64,000 bases of DNA, from positions 1 through 64,000 of the forward strand of contig UQJW01000007.1 in NCBI GenBank assembly GCA_900541485.1, given 5' to 3'. Made by a program: the position numbers and the translations under genes. Source of the stretch: an uncultured Dialister sp. Lineage in GTDB: Bacteria > Bacillota > Negativicutes > Veillonellales > Dialisteraceae. Below the pieces are notes generated by a model. That model saw nothing but the letters and a program-made list of their open reading frames with translations, was not told the origin of the DNA and made no database searches. Below are positions 1-8,578 of this stretch, piece by piece (positions within the stretch are counted from its first letter, which is position 1; each line of letters starts with the position of its first letter).

Positions 1-25
1 AACCATCGCTCTAAGCGACTTGATT

Positions 26-54
26 AGTTTATCACGGCACTTTTCTTTTGTCAA
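26..54 (-). promoter_or_regulatory. Leftward promoter P2 (probably rRNA operon)
   Basis: Read on the minus strand, TTGACA (49-54) and TAAACT (26-31) are separated by exactly 17 bases. Transcription would start near 19 and leave the window at its left end. Two strong tandem promoters ahead of no visible reading frame are typical of a stable-RNA operon. The product itself lies outside the window, so the rRNA assignment is inference. Confidence 0.7.
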
Positions 55-119
55 GCAAATTTTTCTCTTTTTTCTTCGCTTTTTTCGTGCCGTTTGCCGT
101 CTGACCGACGGCGGATATT

Positions 120-148
120 ATCCTACCATTTTATTTGCCTTCTGTCAA
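120..148 (-). promoter_or_regulatory. Leftward promoter P1 (probably rRNA operon)
   Basis: Minus-strand TTGACA (143-148) lies 17 bases from TAGGAT (120-125); an overlapping GATAAT is an alternative -10. It lies about 94 bases upstream of P2 and just past the thiE stop, giving a tandem P1-P2 pair. A GC-rich hairpin (GCCGTC/GACGGC) lies between the two promoters. Confidence 0.6.
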
Positions 149-177
149 GCCGATTCGATAATATATTAAAATTGCAT

Positions 178-804
178 TTACAATAGAAAAAACGATGCTT
201 TTAAGGCGACTGCCAAACTTTTGGGATCTTTGGATTTCATAATTGCTGAAATAACTGCAACTCCGTCAACATGACTTCCCTTTAATGTGTTTATATTGTT
301 TTGATTGATTCCGCCAATGGCTACCACCGGGACAGAAACAGTCTCTTTTATTTCCCTTAACACATCTACAGGCGTAATAATAATGTCTTTTTTTGTTTCA
401 GTAGGAAATATAGCTCCGACCCCTAAATAATCTGCCCCGTCTCGTTCCGCCTTTTCCGCCTCTTCCGGACAATGTGCAGATACCCCAATAATCTTATCTT
501 TCCCTATTAACTTTCTGACAATTTTCACGGGAATATCTTGTTGTCCCAAATGTACCCCGTCTGCACCAACAGCCAGCATAATATCCAGTCTGTCATTTAT
601 AATAAGTGGTATATGGTATTCATCTGTTATTTTTTTTATTGATAAAGCTCTTTGATACATAAGGTAACTATTTACATTTTTTTCTCGAAGCTGCACCATT
701 GTGCAACCGCCTTCAACAGCAGATCGTATTTTACTCTCAAACTCACAGTCTCCCATGCCGCTTCTATCCGTCACCAGATATAAACTTGCATCAAATGACT
801 TCAT
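178..804 (-). CDS. thiE: Thiamine-phosphate synthase ThiE
   Basis: ThiE joins HMP-pyrophosphate to thiazole phosphate to give thiamine monophosphate in the cytoplasm. The 208-aa length and TIM-barrel motifs fit: VQLREKN at about 37-43, IINDR near 68-72 and GVHLGQQD near 83-90, which together bind the pyrophosphate and Mg2+. A late glycine-rich VAIGGIN motif contributes to the phosphate site. The ATG follows GAGGAGTCGGCTAT. Its 5' end overlaps the thiM stop by 14 bases, so the two are co-translated. With no thiazole or HMP synthesis genes in sight, the pair points to salvage. The C-terminus is slightly ragged but full length. Confidence 0.95.
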   Translation of the reverse strand: MKSFDASLYLVTDRSGMGDCEFESKIRSAVEGGCTMVQLREKNVNSYLMYQRALSIKKITDEYHIPLIINDRLDIMLAVGADGVHLGQQDIPVKIVRKLIGKDKIIGVSAHCPEEAEKAERDGADYLGVGAIFPTETKKDIIITPVDVLREIKETVSVPVVAIGGINQNNINTLKGSHVDGVAVISAIMKSKDPKSLAVALKASFFLL

Positions 805-1600
805 ATAGCCGACTCCTCTCTAAAATCACTTCTCTTCTCATTTTGCTGAACCAATCAAATAACCCCATATGGAAATGCCCATATCCTGCATTCATATTTT
901 CTTCCCATGCGCATTCTCCGCTAATCCCCATAAATGCTACCGCTCCTGCTGTTGATTCCAGCAAAGTGCCGGATTTATCGGAAATAAAAGTCCCTATAAG
1001 TGCACTGCATATGCAGCCGGTGCCCGTCAAAGCAGACATCTCCGGGCACCCGTTACTGCAAATATAAGTCCGTTTCCCATCAGTTATAATATCCTTTTCT
1101 CCCGTTGCAACAACGACACAATGAAAACGTTGTGCCGTTTTTTTTGTTTTTATAAATACATCTTGATTGTCTGTTGCGCCAGAATCCACACCTGTGAAAT
1201 CAGTTTGCCTGTTGCTCAAAAATAATATTTCCGAAAAATTCCCTCGTATTACAGATACATGAACAGTTTGTAATATTTTTTCCACTGCCTGCTTGCGAAA
1301 CATCGTCGATCCGCATCCTACAGGATCCAGCACAACAGGAATTCCTAATTTATTGGCTATTATCCCTGCTTTTATTATTACCTCTATCTTATCCGCTGAA
1401 GGAATTCCCAAATTAAGTACTAAAGAATCTGCATGGATAAGTATTTCCTCCAGCTCTTCCGGTGCCTGACTCATTACGGTAGTTGCGCTCAGTGCCAAAA
1501 CGGCATTTGCACAGTCATTAGCAGACACAAAATTAGCAATTTGATAAATAAAGGGACGGCGTTTCTTTATTCCCTCCATCATTTCAAAAATATCGAGCAT
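791..1600 (-). CDS. thiM: Hydroxyethylthiazole kinase ThiM
   Basis: ThiM phosphorylates 4-methyl-5-(2-hydroxyethyl)thiazole with ATP, supplying ThiE. The 269-aa protein has the ribokinase-like ThiM signatures: an N-terminal NFVSANDCANAVLALSAT segment that forms the thiazole pocket, LDPVGCG near 90-96, and SALTGTGC near 189, whose Gly-Thr-Gly-Cys holds the anion hole and catalytic Cys. It is first in a two-gene thiM-thiE unit. No TPP riboswitch is evident in the roughly 60-base leader; only a purine-rich GGAGATAGG ribosome site is seen. Confidence 0.95.
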   Translation of the reverse strand: MLDIFEMMEGIKKRRPFIYQIANFVSANDCANAVLALSATTVMSQAPEELEEILIHADSLVLNLGIPSADKIEVIIKAGIIANKLGIPVVLDPVGCGSTMFRKQAVEKILQTVHVSVIRGNFSEILFLSNRQTDFTGVDSGATDNQDVFIKTKKTAQRFHCVVVATGEKDIITDGKRTYICSNGCPEMSALTGTGCICSALIGTFISDKSGTLLESTAGAVAFMGISGECAWEENMNAGYGHFHMGLFDWFSKMRREVILERSRLYEVI

Positions 1601-1659
1601 AATATTTTCCTATCTCCATGAATAATATGTTAATGATATTCTTTTATTATATAGTTTCG

Positions 1660-1707
1660 TTAAGCACTATAAAAGCCTCTTTCAGAAGAGGCTTTTATAG
1701 TGCTTAA
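1660..1707 (-). terminator. Long perfect hairpin after the thioredoxin gene
   Basis: Two exactly complementary 21-base arms (1660-1680 and 1687-1707) surround a 6-base loop. The inner stem CCTCT/AGAGG is followed by T/A-rich arms, so it can terminate in either direction. It ends the thioredoxin transcript and insulates thiM, which starts at 1600. Confidence 0.75.
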
Positions 1708-1713
1708 ATATCA

Positions 1714-2034
1714 TTATTTTACATCATTCTTTTTTATAAACTCCATAAGCTCCGGATATCCTACATTCCCAAACCCGATAATGCTATCAACCGGCTTGCC
1801 GTCACGGAAAAAAATCAAATTAGGAATCGTATCTACTTCATACCGGGAAGCAATTTCTTTATCTTCATCACAATTTACACCATATATCGGAACCTGTACT
1901 TCCTCAGAAACCTTTTCCATAATCGGACGTAACCGCCGGCAATATCCACACCACGGGGCACTGAATCCAACAATAACATTCCCTTTCGAAATCGCTTTAT
2001 CAAAGTTTTCCACTCCAGTTACCGGTTTTATCAT
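1714..2034 (-). CDS. Thioredoxin-family protein
   Basis: A 106-aa single-domain thioredoxin with the redox-active motif WCGYC (cysteines near 29 and 32), followed by RRLRPIMEK, and the cis-proline loop TIPNLIFF with a downstream GFG. CGYC differs from the classical CGPC, so its redox potential may be less reducing. The start is set by AGGAGGG 7 bases before the ATG; an upstream in-frame extension would run into the tmRNA gene and is not credible. It is monocistronic, between tmRNA and a strong terminator. The likely role is a general cytoplasmic disulfide reductase; the partner is unknown. Confidence 0.9.
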   Translation of the reverse strand: MIKPVTGVENFDKAISKGNVIVGFSAPWCGYCRRLRPIMEKVSEEVQVPIYGVNCDEDKEIASRYEVDTIPNLIFFRDGKPVDSIIGFGNVGYPELMEFIKKNDVK

Positions 2035-2103
2035 AATTTTCCCTCCTAATTTACTTTTATATCTATAATTATATAAAATAAATCGATAAATGTCAATATA
2101 GAA

Positions 2104-2134
2104 ACAAAAAAGGCTGCAACTCTTCATTACAGCC
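2104..2134 (-). terminator. tmRNA terminator
   Basis: On the minus strand GGCTG and CAGCC pair around a 13-base loop and are followed directly by a run of seven T. It sits 9 bases past the tmRNA CCA end. Confidence 0.85.
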
Positions 2135-2142
2135 ATTGTTTT

Positions 2143-2487
2143 TGGTGGAGATGAGGGGAGTCGAACCCCTGTCCAAAAAGCCCACCCCATAAAACTCTCC
2201 GAGTGCAGTTATTGTTTTTACATTTAAGTAAAGTTTCGTACAATAACAAACTACCTTTACCGATTTCAGAATTTATTTCCCTTCAATGTCCTGAACCTCC
2301 ATTTCCGGTATCCTATTAATTGATGTCAGCCTGCAGCCATAGGAAAACCGCAGGGGACATTAGCAGATTAGGCTGCTAAAGCAAAATCTTGTTTTGCATT
2401 TAAGGTTTTCCACCGTTTAACGGGGTAGATGGAATCCCGACTCGCTATTTATGATATGGAATCTCCTGTCGAAACCGGTACATCCCC
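2143..2487 (-). ncRNA. ssrA: Transfer-messenger RNA (tmRNA)
   Basis: The ends pair as a tRNA-like acceptor (5' GGGGATG with CATCTCC, one G-U) and the 3' end is ...CTCCACCA with a GTTCGACTCCCC T-arm. The conserved 5' block ACCGGTTTCGACAGG is present. An internal tag frame ends at 2368-2370 and encodes (A)AKQDFALAA-stop if the resume codon is the GCA at 2395-2397. The molecule (about 345 nt) rescues stalled ribosomes and tags nascent proteins for proteolysis, with SmpB as partner. It has its own promoter and terminator. Confidence 0.97.
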
Positions 2488-2499
2488 TAATGTATACTC

Positions 2500-2528
2500 A
2501 TATTAAAACAATCTTTTATTCTTGTCAA
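2500..2528 (-). promoter_or_regulatory. tmRNA promoter
   Basis: Minus-strand TTGACA (2523-2528), a 17-base spacer and TAATAT (2500-2505). The mature tmRNA 5' end is 12 bases further on, leaving a short leader for RNase P removal. Confidence 0.75.
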
Positions 2529-2531
2529 AAT

Positions 2532-3479
2532 TTACATGTTTATATCTTTGTACGCCTTGATATTATTTATGCCTTCAGCTTCTTTTACTGCTTTTAATAT
2601 TGCCAGGCGCATCGCTTCCTCTGCCATATAACCTATCGTATCAACAGATGTGTGTATATCGCCGGATGCCATTGTGAAAATTGTATCTCCATCCATAGTT
2701 GTATGCACAGGTCGGATAGCTCGGGCAAAACCATCGTGAGCCATGCAGCTGACCATATGACATTCCGTCTTTGAAAGAACCGCGTTCGTAATAACACAGC
2801 CTATTGTCGTGTTTATTCCACTTATTTCTCTTTGTATGCCTTGAAATACAAGTTCGGGTGATGATAAGATTTTTTGTTTTTGGTAATCATATACCCCTGC
2901 TAAAATTTTATCGTCTTCAAAGACCTCACCACAGGCATTAACAGCCACATAGGCACCTACATATACACCATTTTCAAGTTGTAACTCATGATAACCGGCC
3001 CCGCTTTTCATGCAGCACCCGAATCCTAAAATTTTACCAACCGTAGCACCTGCCCCGGCACCCACGCAGCCCGATTGAATATCTGTACATGCACTTTCGG
3101 CCGCCTCATATCCCATATTTAAATCCGGATACTTACGGGAATCACCTATCATCAAATCAAACAGTACCGCTCCACAAACGATAGGAACACAAACATTACC
3201 TACACGAAACCCGGTTCCTTCCTCGGCAAGAAACTTCATACATCCCGAGGCTGCTTCCAGCCCAAAAGCAGATCCGCCGGAAAGAACAACCGCATTTATT
3301 TTTTGGACTGTTTTCTCCGGTCGTAATAAATCAGTCTCCCTTGTTCCCGGAGCCCATCCGCGTACATCTACCCCCGCCGTTGCCCCTCCTTTTGGTGCAA
3401 GAATAACTGTCACACCAGTCAACTTGCTTATGTCCTCTTTTGTGCCTATTTTAAATCCCGGAACATTTATTTTTGCCAT
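2532..3479 (-). CDS. P1-family (DmpA-like) peptidase
   Basis: A 315-aa member of the Ntn-hydrolase-like P1 family (DmpA, BapA), which self-cleave to expose an N-terminal nucleophile and hydrolyse N-terminal amino acids from short peptides. The diagnostic LSGGSAFGLEAASG block is at about 66-79. A late GINTTIGCVITNA segment corresponds to the autoprocessing site, with Thr in place of the usual Ser; Thr nucleophiles are plausible in this fold. The start is 1 base past the rluD stop and its ribosome site is weak, so translational coupling to rluD is likely. The natural substrate is unknown. Confidence 0.85.
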   Translation of the reverse strand: MAKINVPGFKIGTKEDISKLTGVTVILAPKGGATAGVDVRGWAPGTRETDLLRPEKTVQKINAVVLSGGSAFGLEAASGCMKFLAEEGTGFRVGNVCVPIVCGAVLFDLMIGDSRKYPDLNMGYEAAESACTDIQSGCVGAGAGATVGKILGFGCCMKSGAGYHELQLENGVYVGAYVAVNACGEVFEDDKILAGVYDYQKQKILSSPELVFQGIQREISGINTTIGCVITNAVLSKTECHMVSCMAHDGFARAIRPVHTTMDGDTIFTMASGDIHTSVDTIGYMAEEAMRLAILKAVKEAEGINNIKAYKDINM

Positions 3480-3480
3480 T

Positions 3481-4407
3481 TTATATAGGTGTGCCCTTCC
3501 TGGCTAAATCCAAACATTGCAACATGTCATCCGGAATCGGTGCCTCAAAGTGCATAGATTCTCCTGTCACCGGATGTTTTAAATCTAAAGTATGAGAGTG
3601 TAAGGCTTGCCCTTCAATGGGAAAATGATCTTTTTTCCATCCATACAAAGGATCATTTACTACTGCATGATGAATATGCGCCATATGTACCCGAATTTGA
3701 TGAGTTCTTCCTGTCTCCAGCTTGCACTCAATCCATGAATAGCGGGGTAAATATTCCAAGACACGAAAATGTGTAATCGCTTCTTTCCCCGACTCCGGCT
3801 GCACGTCCCATTTCATTCTATCCTTCGTACTTCTTCCGATAGGAAATCTGATAACACCAGTAGCCCCTTCCATTTGTCCATGAACAAGTGCTATATAGCA
3901 CCGCTGTGCATCATGAATAGCAATTTGCTTTTGTAAAGAAATATATGCTCTTTCTGATTTCGCAACAACCATGACTCCCGAAGTATCCTTATCTAAACGA
4001 TGAACAATACCCGGTCGTTTTCTATCACCTACAGTTAATATGCTGTCACCGCAATGAAATAAGAGTGCATTTGCCAAAGTTCCGCTCGTATTTCCTGCCC
4101 CCGGATGAACAACCATCCCCCGTTCTTTATTGATAACCATCATGTCTTCATCTTCATAAAGAATATGTAAAGGAATATTTTCTGCTACTAATTCAATTTC
4201 CTCCCTTTCTTCCCAGGAAAATTGAATTTCCTCTGCTTCCGAGACATGATAGTTTTGTCGGATGACTTTCCCGGATACAAGTTTGGCATTATCATTTTTT
4301 ATCCATTTTTGGACCTCTGCACGAGTAAGGCCTGTCTGATCGGTCAGAAAAACATCCAAACGTTGCCCCTGATTCTCGCTCTTTACTATGTATTTTTTTT
4401 GAATCAT
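3481..4407 (-). CDS. rluD: Large-subunit rRNA pseudouridine synthase RluD-type
   Basis: A 308-aa RluA/RluD-family enzyme. An N-terminal S4 RNA-binding domain (about 15-75) precedes the catalytic domain with HRLDKDTSG at 136-144, whose Asp is the nucleophile, and RTHQIRVHMAH late in the chain. RluD isomerises uridines of 23S rRNA helix 69; the exact site here is inferred from the family. The start codon overlaps the lspA stop by 4 bases (ATGA). lspA-rluD is a common Bacillota pairing. Confidence 0.93.
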   Translation of the reverse strand: MIQKKYIVKSENQGQRLDVFLTDQTGLTRAEVQKWIKNDNAKLVSGKVIRQNYHVSEAEEIQFSWEEREEIELVAENIPLHILYEDEDMMVINKERGMVVHPGAGNTSGTLANALLFHCGDSILTVGDRKRPGIVHRLDKDTSGVMVVAKSERAYISLQKQIAIHDAQRCYIALVHGQMEGATGVIRFPIGRSTKDRMKWDVQPESGKEAITHFRVLEYLPRYSWIECKLETGRTHQIRVHMAHIHHAVVNDPLYGWKKDHFPIEGQALHSHTLDLKHPVTGESMHFEAPIPDDMLQCLDLARKGTPI

Positions 4408-4838
4408 CCGTCATGTCTCCAAAAATAAAGCATAATAAGTGTTACCCCTAAACAAATGGCTATATCCGCCACATTAAAAATCGGCCAGACCCTGAAATCA
4501 AGAAAATCTACCACTCCGCCAAACCGAACCCGGTCTATAGCATTTCCCAACGCTCCGCCAAGTACACACCCCACAGCTATTGGAAAATATAAAGGTTTAG
4601 AAGGGATTCTGTCTCTCAGCCAAACGAAAGCAATAAACAGTATCCCTACAATACCCAGAAGAAAAAAATCTTGATTGGGCAATACTCCAAAAGCCGCCCC
4701 CGGATTTGATATATATGTTAAATGAAATATATTTGTGAAAACAGGAATCGTTTCTCCCAAATCCATATGTGTGTATACAAAATACTTGACCAATTGGTCT
4801 AAAGCAACCGTTACAAATGCTGTAAAAATCGTAAACAT
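4404..4838 (-). CDS. lspA: Lipoprotein signal peptidase LspA
   Basis: A 144-aa, four-segment membrane aspartyl protease (signal peptidase II) that removes prolipoprotein signal peptides after lipid attachment. The catalytic aspartates lie in NAIDRVRFG and FNVADIAI, with the conserved SNPGAAFG loop between membrane segments. The MFTIF start is chosen because AGGAGG lies 5 bases before it; six further in-frame codons upstream lack a ribosome site. It is first in the lspA-rluD-peptidase unit. Confidence 0.95.
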   Translation of the reverse strand: MFTIFTAFVTVALDQLVKYFVYTHMDLGETIPVFTNIFHLTYISNPGAAFGVLPNQDFFLLGIVGILFIAFVWLRDRIPSKPLYFPIAVGCVLGGALGNAIDRVRFGGVVDFLDFRVWPIFNVADIAICLGVTLIMLYFWRHDG

Positions 4839-4876
4839 AAAACCTCCTGACCACAATTATATCATAGTCTTTTGGT

Positions 4877-4904
4877 CAAAAAAAATGACCTCTAAAGGTC
4901 ATTT
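4877..4904 (-). terminator. Terminator of the 3D-domain gene
   Basis: Minus-strand AAATGACC/GGTCATTT stem with a 6-base loop and eight T immediately downstream. It begins about 6 bases after the stop codon at 4910. Confidence 0.85.
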
Positions 4905-4909
4905 CTCTT

Positions 4910-5884
4910 TTAATAACTTACAAACACTTGGATATCACGTCTTCCAAATTGATAACATTCATCATAGCTTTCCATGCATAAATCAATTTTTTTCCCTTTA
5001 ATTGCTCCGCCGGTATCAGCGGCTACTGCATCTCCGTATTGTGGAATATATACTTTGGACCCTAATGGAATCACATTGGGATCTACTGCAACAGTGCCAT
5101 ATCCGGCCCGTGTACCGGTAGCAGTAATGCCCTCGCCGCCACCATCACTCGGGTGATATGCCGTAGCATTCATAGTTGTTACCCATCCGACAGCGCCTTC
5201 TCTATTTCCTGTTTTTACTATCCCTTTAGTACCGCTTTGGATAATTTCTGACCTAAGTGTACTTTGCTTTATTACTTCACCGTTTGATAAAAACTCTTCA
5301 ACTTCAACTTTACGCTTGCCCGGAATACATTCTTCGACAATGATTGTTTCATCAGCTCCGAGACTGTCATCATACCACCTTACATATTCCTTCGGTGTAT
5401 CCTCAATTTTCTCGACCGTACGAACCATATAAGGAACTACATGAATTTTCATGTTCTTATGGATTTTTAAAAATCCATCTTCCAGAGGCATCATCTTTCG
5501 CCAATCATAGCCAGCATCATTAACTGCCCCTTGCACTGTTTGCTGTGTTGTATAAATAACCGTCGAAATACCATTCTCGATAATAGTTACAGGAACCGCT
5601 CTTTCAATATAAAGAACAGAACCATTCTGTATATCAGATGTAGTCGTCCAATACTTATCATGAGATTGTAAAGGCTTTTTTAAGTCATTCAACACATATA
5701 TAAAGTTATTTGCCTTTGTATACAAAACTTCTTTTCTTCCTTCATCACAGACAGTTATCTGCTTGGATTCTGAAGCTGAAAGATCAAGTTCTGTCACTGC
5801 AAATCCCGGAATCATAGCTGCCATAGAAATTAATAGGGAACCGACCATGACTGTCCGAGCTTTTTTTTGAAATGTATTTTTCAT
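4910..5884 (-). CDS. Secreted 3D-domain cell-wall protein (G5/DUF348 type)
   Basis: A 324-aa exported protein. A positively charged N-terminus and hydrophobic stretch (VMVGSLLISMAAMIPGFA) form the signal peptide. A DUF348-like region (about 80-140) and a G5-like region (EECIPGKRKVEVEEF...) precede a C-terminal 3D domain with NATAYHPSDGGGEG, GTVAVDPNVIPLGS, VAADTGGAIKG and KIDLCM, carrying the three family aspartates. This is the RpfB/YabE architecture linked to peptidoglycan lytic activity. The ATG at 5884 follows TAGGAGAGA; a longer frame upstream lacks a ribosome site. The substrate is inferred. Confidence 0.88.
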   Translation of the reverse strand: MKNTFQKKARTVMVGSLLISMAAMIPGFAVTELDLSASESKQITVCDEGRKEVLYTKANNFIYVLNDLKKPLQSHDKYWTTTSDIQNGSVLYIERAVPVTIIENGISTVIYTTQQTVQGAVNDAGYDWRKMMPLEDGFLKIHKNMKIHVVPYMVRTVEKIEDTPKEYVRWYDDSLGADETIIVEECIPGKRKVEVEEFLSNGEVIKQSTLRSEIIQSGTKGIVKTGNREGAVGWVTTMNATAYHPSDGGGEGITATGTRAGYGTVAVDPNVIPLGSKVYIPQYGDAVAADTGGAIKGKKIDLCMESYDECYQFGRRDIQVFVSY

Positions 5885-5926
5885 GAATATCTCTCCTACA
5901 GGTGTCATTCTACCATAGGTGGACAT

Positions 5927-6392
5927 TTTGTCAAATTTACTTAGGTTTACAATTCTAAAAATAGCTATAATTCAAATAAATACAAGAAATATAAAAACAC
6001 GCAAAATGTATTTTGCGTGTTTTTAATATATAGATTTTATTTTTTCATTTCATTTATATCATATAATATCTGAATATATTTGATATTTAAATTGTCAATC
6101 ATGTTCGCCTGGAATGGACATAATCATTTCGAATGATGAAAAGTTTATTTTCTATTAGCCGTATTTGGAATTCATTCTCTTCAATCCTCATAAAAAAGAG
6201 ATCCTAAAATTGATATTCGACTCGTATTTTATGGCCTCTTTTTTCCTCATTTTTCAATTTTCCTTTCCCCTTTAAACATTAATTTTTTATTAAATGTGGG
6301 GATTTTTTTCTAATTTAATTCAATTATGATGATGCACACCCAAAAACATCTCAAAATTCACTATAAAGTGGTTAACAGAGTTTTTTATACAT
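5927..6392. other. 466-bp spacer between ppk1 and the 3D-domain gene
   Basis: AT-rich, with no credible reading frame. It contains one clear hairpin (5997-6020, ACACGCAAAAT arms) flanked by T and A runs, so it can terminate in both directions. Around 6193-6244 there is a weaker pairing of AAAAAGAG with CTCTTTTTT. Nothing else is recognised. Confidence 0.6.
5993..6024. terminator. Bidirectional terminator
   Basis: Perfect stem ACACGCAAAAT/ATTTTGCGTGT with A-tract before and T-tract after. It probably ends leaky ppk1 transcripts ahead of the 3D-domain gene. Confidence 0.7.
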
Positions 6393-8573
6393 TTACCTCA
6401 TTGAGTCCCCACGTCCCATAAGCGGTACATATGGTTCCATTTTTTCTGCCAGCGTTAGTTTATTCTCCTTACTGCGTATTTCTGCTATTTGCTGGAATAT
6501 TTCTTGCGCACAAACACGGTCTTCCATGGCAATATTTTTTACCCATGTTCCATTTGATTGCATCAAATAGGCTTTTTGATTATCTGCCAGTTGTAAAAGA
6601 ATCATTTCTTTGATTCTTTGTTTAAGCGAATCGTCTGAAATAGGAATCATCAGTTCTACCCGGTCATTAAGATTTCGCGGCATCCAATCGGCACTTCCGA
6701 TATAAATCTCTTCTCTTCCTCCGTTCCGGAACCAAAATATCCGGCTATGTTCTAAAAATCTGCCTACTATACTGCGAACAGTAATATTATCGCTAACCCC
6801 CGGAATCCCCGGAATTAATACACAAATCCCCCTGACTATAAGCTCGATCTTTACCCCCGCTTGAGATGCTTCATATAGCTTGTCAATGATTTCTTTATCC
6901 AGCAAGGAATTCATCTTGGCTATCATATGTGCTGCTTCTCCATTTCGGGCAAATTCTATTTCTCTATCAATCAATTGCAGGCAGCGTTCTCTCAGGTTAA
7001 TTGGTGCAACTATAAAAGAGTCCCATATAGGCGGATCAGAATATCCGGAAAGTAAATTAAAGAAAGCAGATGCATCCACCCCTAATTTGTCATTACAACT
7101 CAATAATCCTATGTCCGTATATAACTTCGCAGTAGATGCATTGTAGTTTCCTGTTGCTATATGAACGTACCGCCGGATTCCATCTTTTTCCCGACGGACT
7201 ACCAATGTGCATTTCGAATGAGTTTTTAACCCTACCAATCCATAAATAACATGAGCTCCCGCCTTTTCAAGACGCCTTGCCATAAGTATATTATTTGCTT
7301 CATCAAATCGTGCCTTCACTTCCATCAGCACAGTTACCTGTTTCCCGTTTTGAACTGCTTTTTCAAGCGCCTGTACTATAGGACTTGAAGAGCTGACACG
7401 GTAAAGTGTTTGCTTGATAGCAAGAACATTTTTATCGTTTGCAGCAGCTGACATGAATTCTACCACTGACTCATCAAAAGATTCATATGGCAAATGAATC
7501 AGGATGTCTTTTTCCCGAATCATATCAAATATATTTGTCTTTCCCTCACGTTTCAATTCAATCATGCTCCATGGGGTATGGGGATGTGCCTCTTTATATC
7601 GGAGATAATCATACCCTTGCATGCCACAAAAACCAAAAAATACAGTCATATCAATAGGTCCGTCAATTTCATACATATCTTCTTTAGCAAGATTCATTTC
7701 CTGTGTCATAAATCTCCGCATAAAACGACTTGTTCCCATTTCAAATTCTATACGAACCGCTGCCCCCCGTTGTCTTTTTTTTAATTGCCGCTCTACTTCT
7801 ACCAAAAGATCCTGTGCATCTTCTTCATCTATATAAAGATCTGCATCTCTGGTAATACGAAAAGCTCTTGCTTCTAAAAGATCGTATCCGATAAACAAGC
7901 GTGCCGCATAATGCATTAATACATCTTCTAAAAAGATAAAATAATGCATTTTACTGTTTTTACCATTATCAGGGAGACGGATAATACGAGGAAGAACCGA
8001 CGGAACAGGAACAATCGCAGTTTTAATATCTATATCATTTTCTTCATCAACAAGACTGTCCCTTTCATTCCGCTCTAGAAGCATGGCAATATTCAGACTT
8101 TTAGAGGCCAAAAAAGGGAACGGGTGGGACGAATCCACAGCCATAGGTGTTACCACAGGAAATATTTCTCTTTCAAAGTAACTTTCGAGCCACTTCATCT
8201 GTTCACCGGTCATTTCCTCAGGTTTCACAAAAGACAGGCCTTCTTTTTGCAGCATGCCTAAAATATCCTTTAAATATGCATACTGACGGGCCACTAATTG
8301 TTGGCAAGTCTCAGAAATACTTTCAATTTGCTCTGCCGGTGTCATACTTGCAATATCACGGCGGGTAATATTATTTTCGGTCTGATGCTTCAATCCTGCT
8401 ACTCGAATCATAAAAAATTCATCTAAATTGGAGCTGGTAATTGCTAAAAATTTTAATTTTTCGAGCAAAGGATTAGAGTCATCAACCGCTTCCTGCAAAA
8501 CACGCTTGTTAAACTGCAGCCACGATAACTCTCTGTTCAAATAATACCGTTGCTCATTTATACCTGTATCCAT
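6393..8573 (-). CDS. ppk1: Polyphosphate kinase 1
   Basis: Ppk1 reversibly polymerises the gamma-phosphate of ATP into inorganic polyphosphate. The 726-aa length and domain order match: the N-terminal YYLNRELSWLQFNKRVL block, a head domain with VTPMAVDSSHPFPFL, then two phospholipase-D-like domains. The phospho-acceptor His is in GLKTHSKCTLVVRRE, and IKQTLYRVSSSSPIV and TGNYN contribute to the active site. The ATG follows GGAGATAACTATT. It is 5 bases downstream of a Ppx/GppA-like gene, so the two share a transcript. Confidence 0.96.
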   Translation of the reverse strand: MDTGINEQRYYLNRELSWLQFNKRVLQEAVDDSNPLLEKLKFLAITSSNLDEFFMIRVAGLKHQTENNITRRDIASMTPAEQIESISETCQQLVARQYAYLKDILGMLQKEGLSFVKPEEMTGEQMKWLESYFEREIFPVVTPMAVDSSHPFPFLASKSLNIAMLLERNERDSLVDEENDIDIKTAIVPVPSVLPRIIRLPDNGKNSKMHYFIFLEDVLMHYAARLFIGYDLLEARAFRITRDADLYIDEEDAQDLLVEVERQLKKRQRGAAVRIEFEMGTSRFMRRFMTQEMNLAKEDMYEIDGPIDMTVFFGFCGMQGYDYLRYKEAHPHTPWSMIELKREGKTNIFDMIREKDILIHLPYESFDESVVEFMSAAANDKNVLAIKQTLYRVSSSSPIVQALEKAVQNGKQVTVLMEVKARFDEANNILMARRLEKAGAHVIYGLVGLKTHSKCTLVVRREKDGIRRYVHIATGNYNASTAKLYTDIGLLSCNDKLGVDASAFFNLLSGYSDPPIWDSFIVAPINLRERCLQLIDREIEFARNGEAAHMIAKMNSLLDKEIIDKLYEASQAGVKIELIVRGICVLIPGIPGVSDNITVRSIVGRFLEHSRIFWFRNGGREEIYIGSADWMPRNLNDRVELMIPISDDSLKQRIKEMILLQLADNQKAYLMQSNGTWVKNIAMEDRVCAQEIFQQIAEIRSKENKLTLAEKMEPYVPLMGRGDSMR

Positions 8574-8578
8574 AATAG

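Noticed and set aside
1601..1660. TPP riboswitch before thiM
   Set aside because: The leader is too short and lacks the CTGAGA and thi-box motifs.
2035..2190. N-terminal extension of the thioredoxin gene
   Set aside because: It would overlap the tmRNA 3' end and terminator. A clear AGGAGGG site supports the later ATG.
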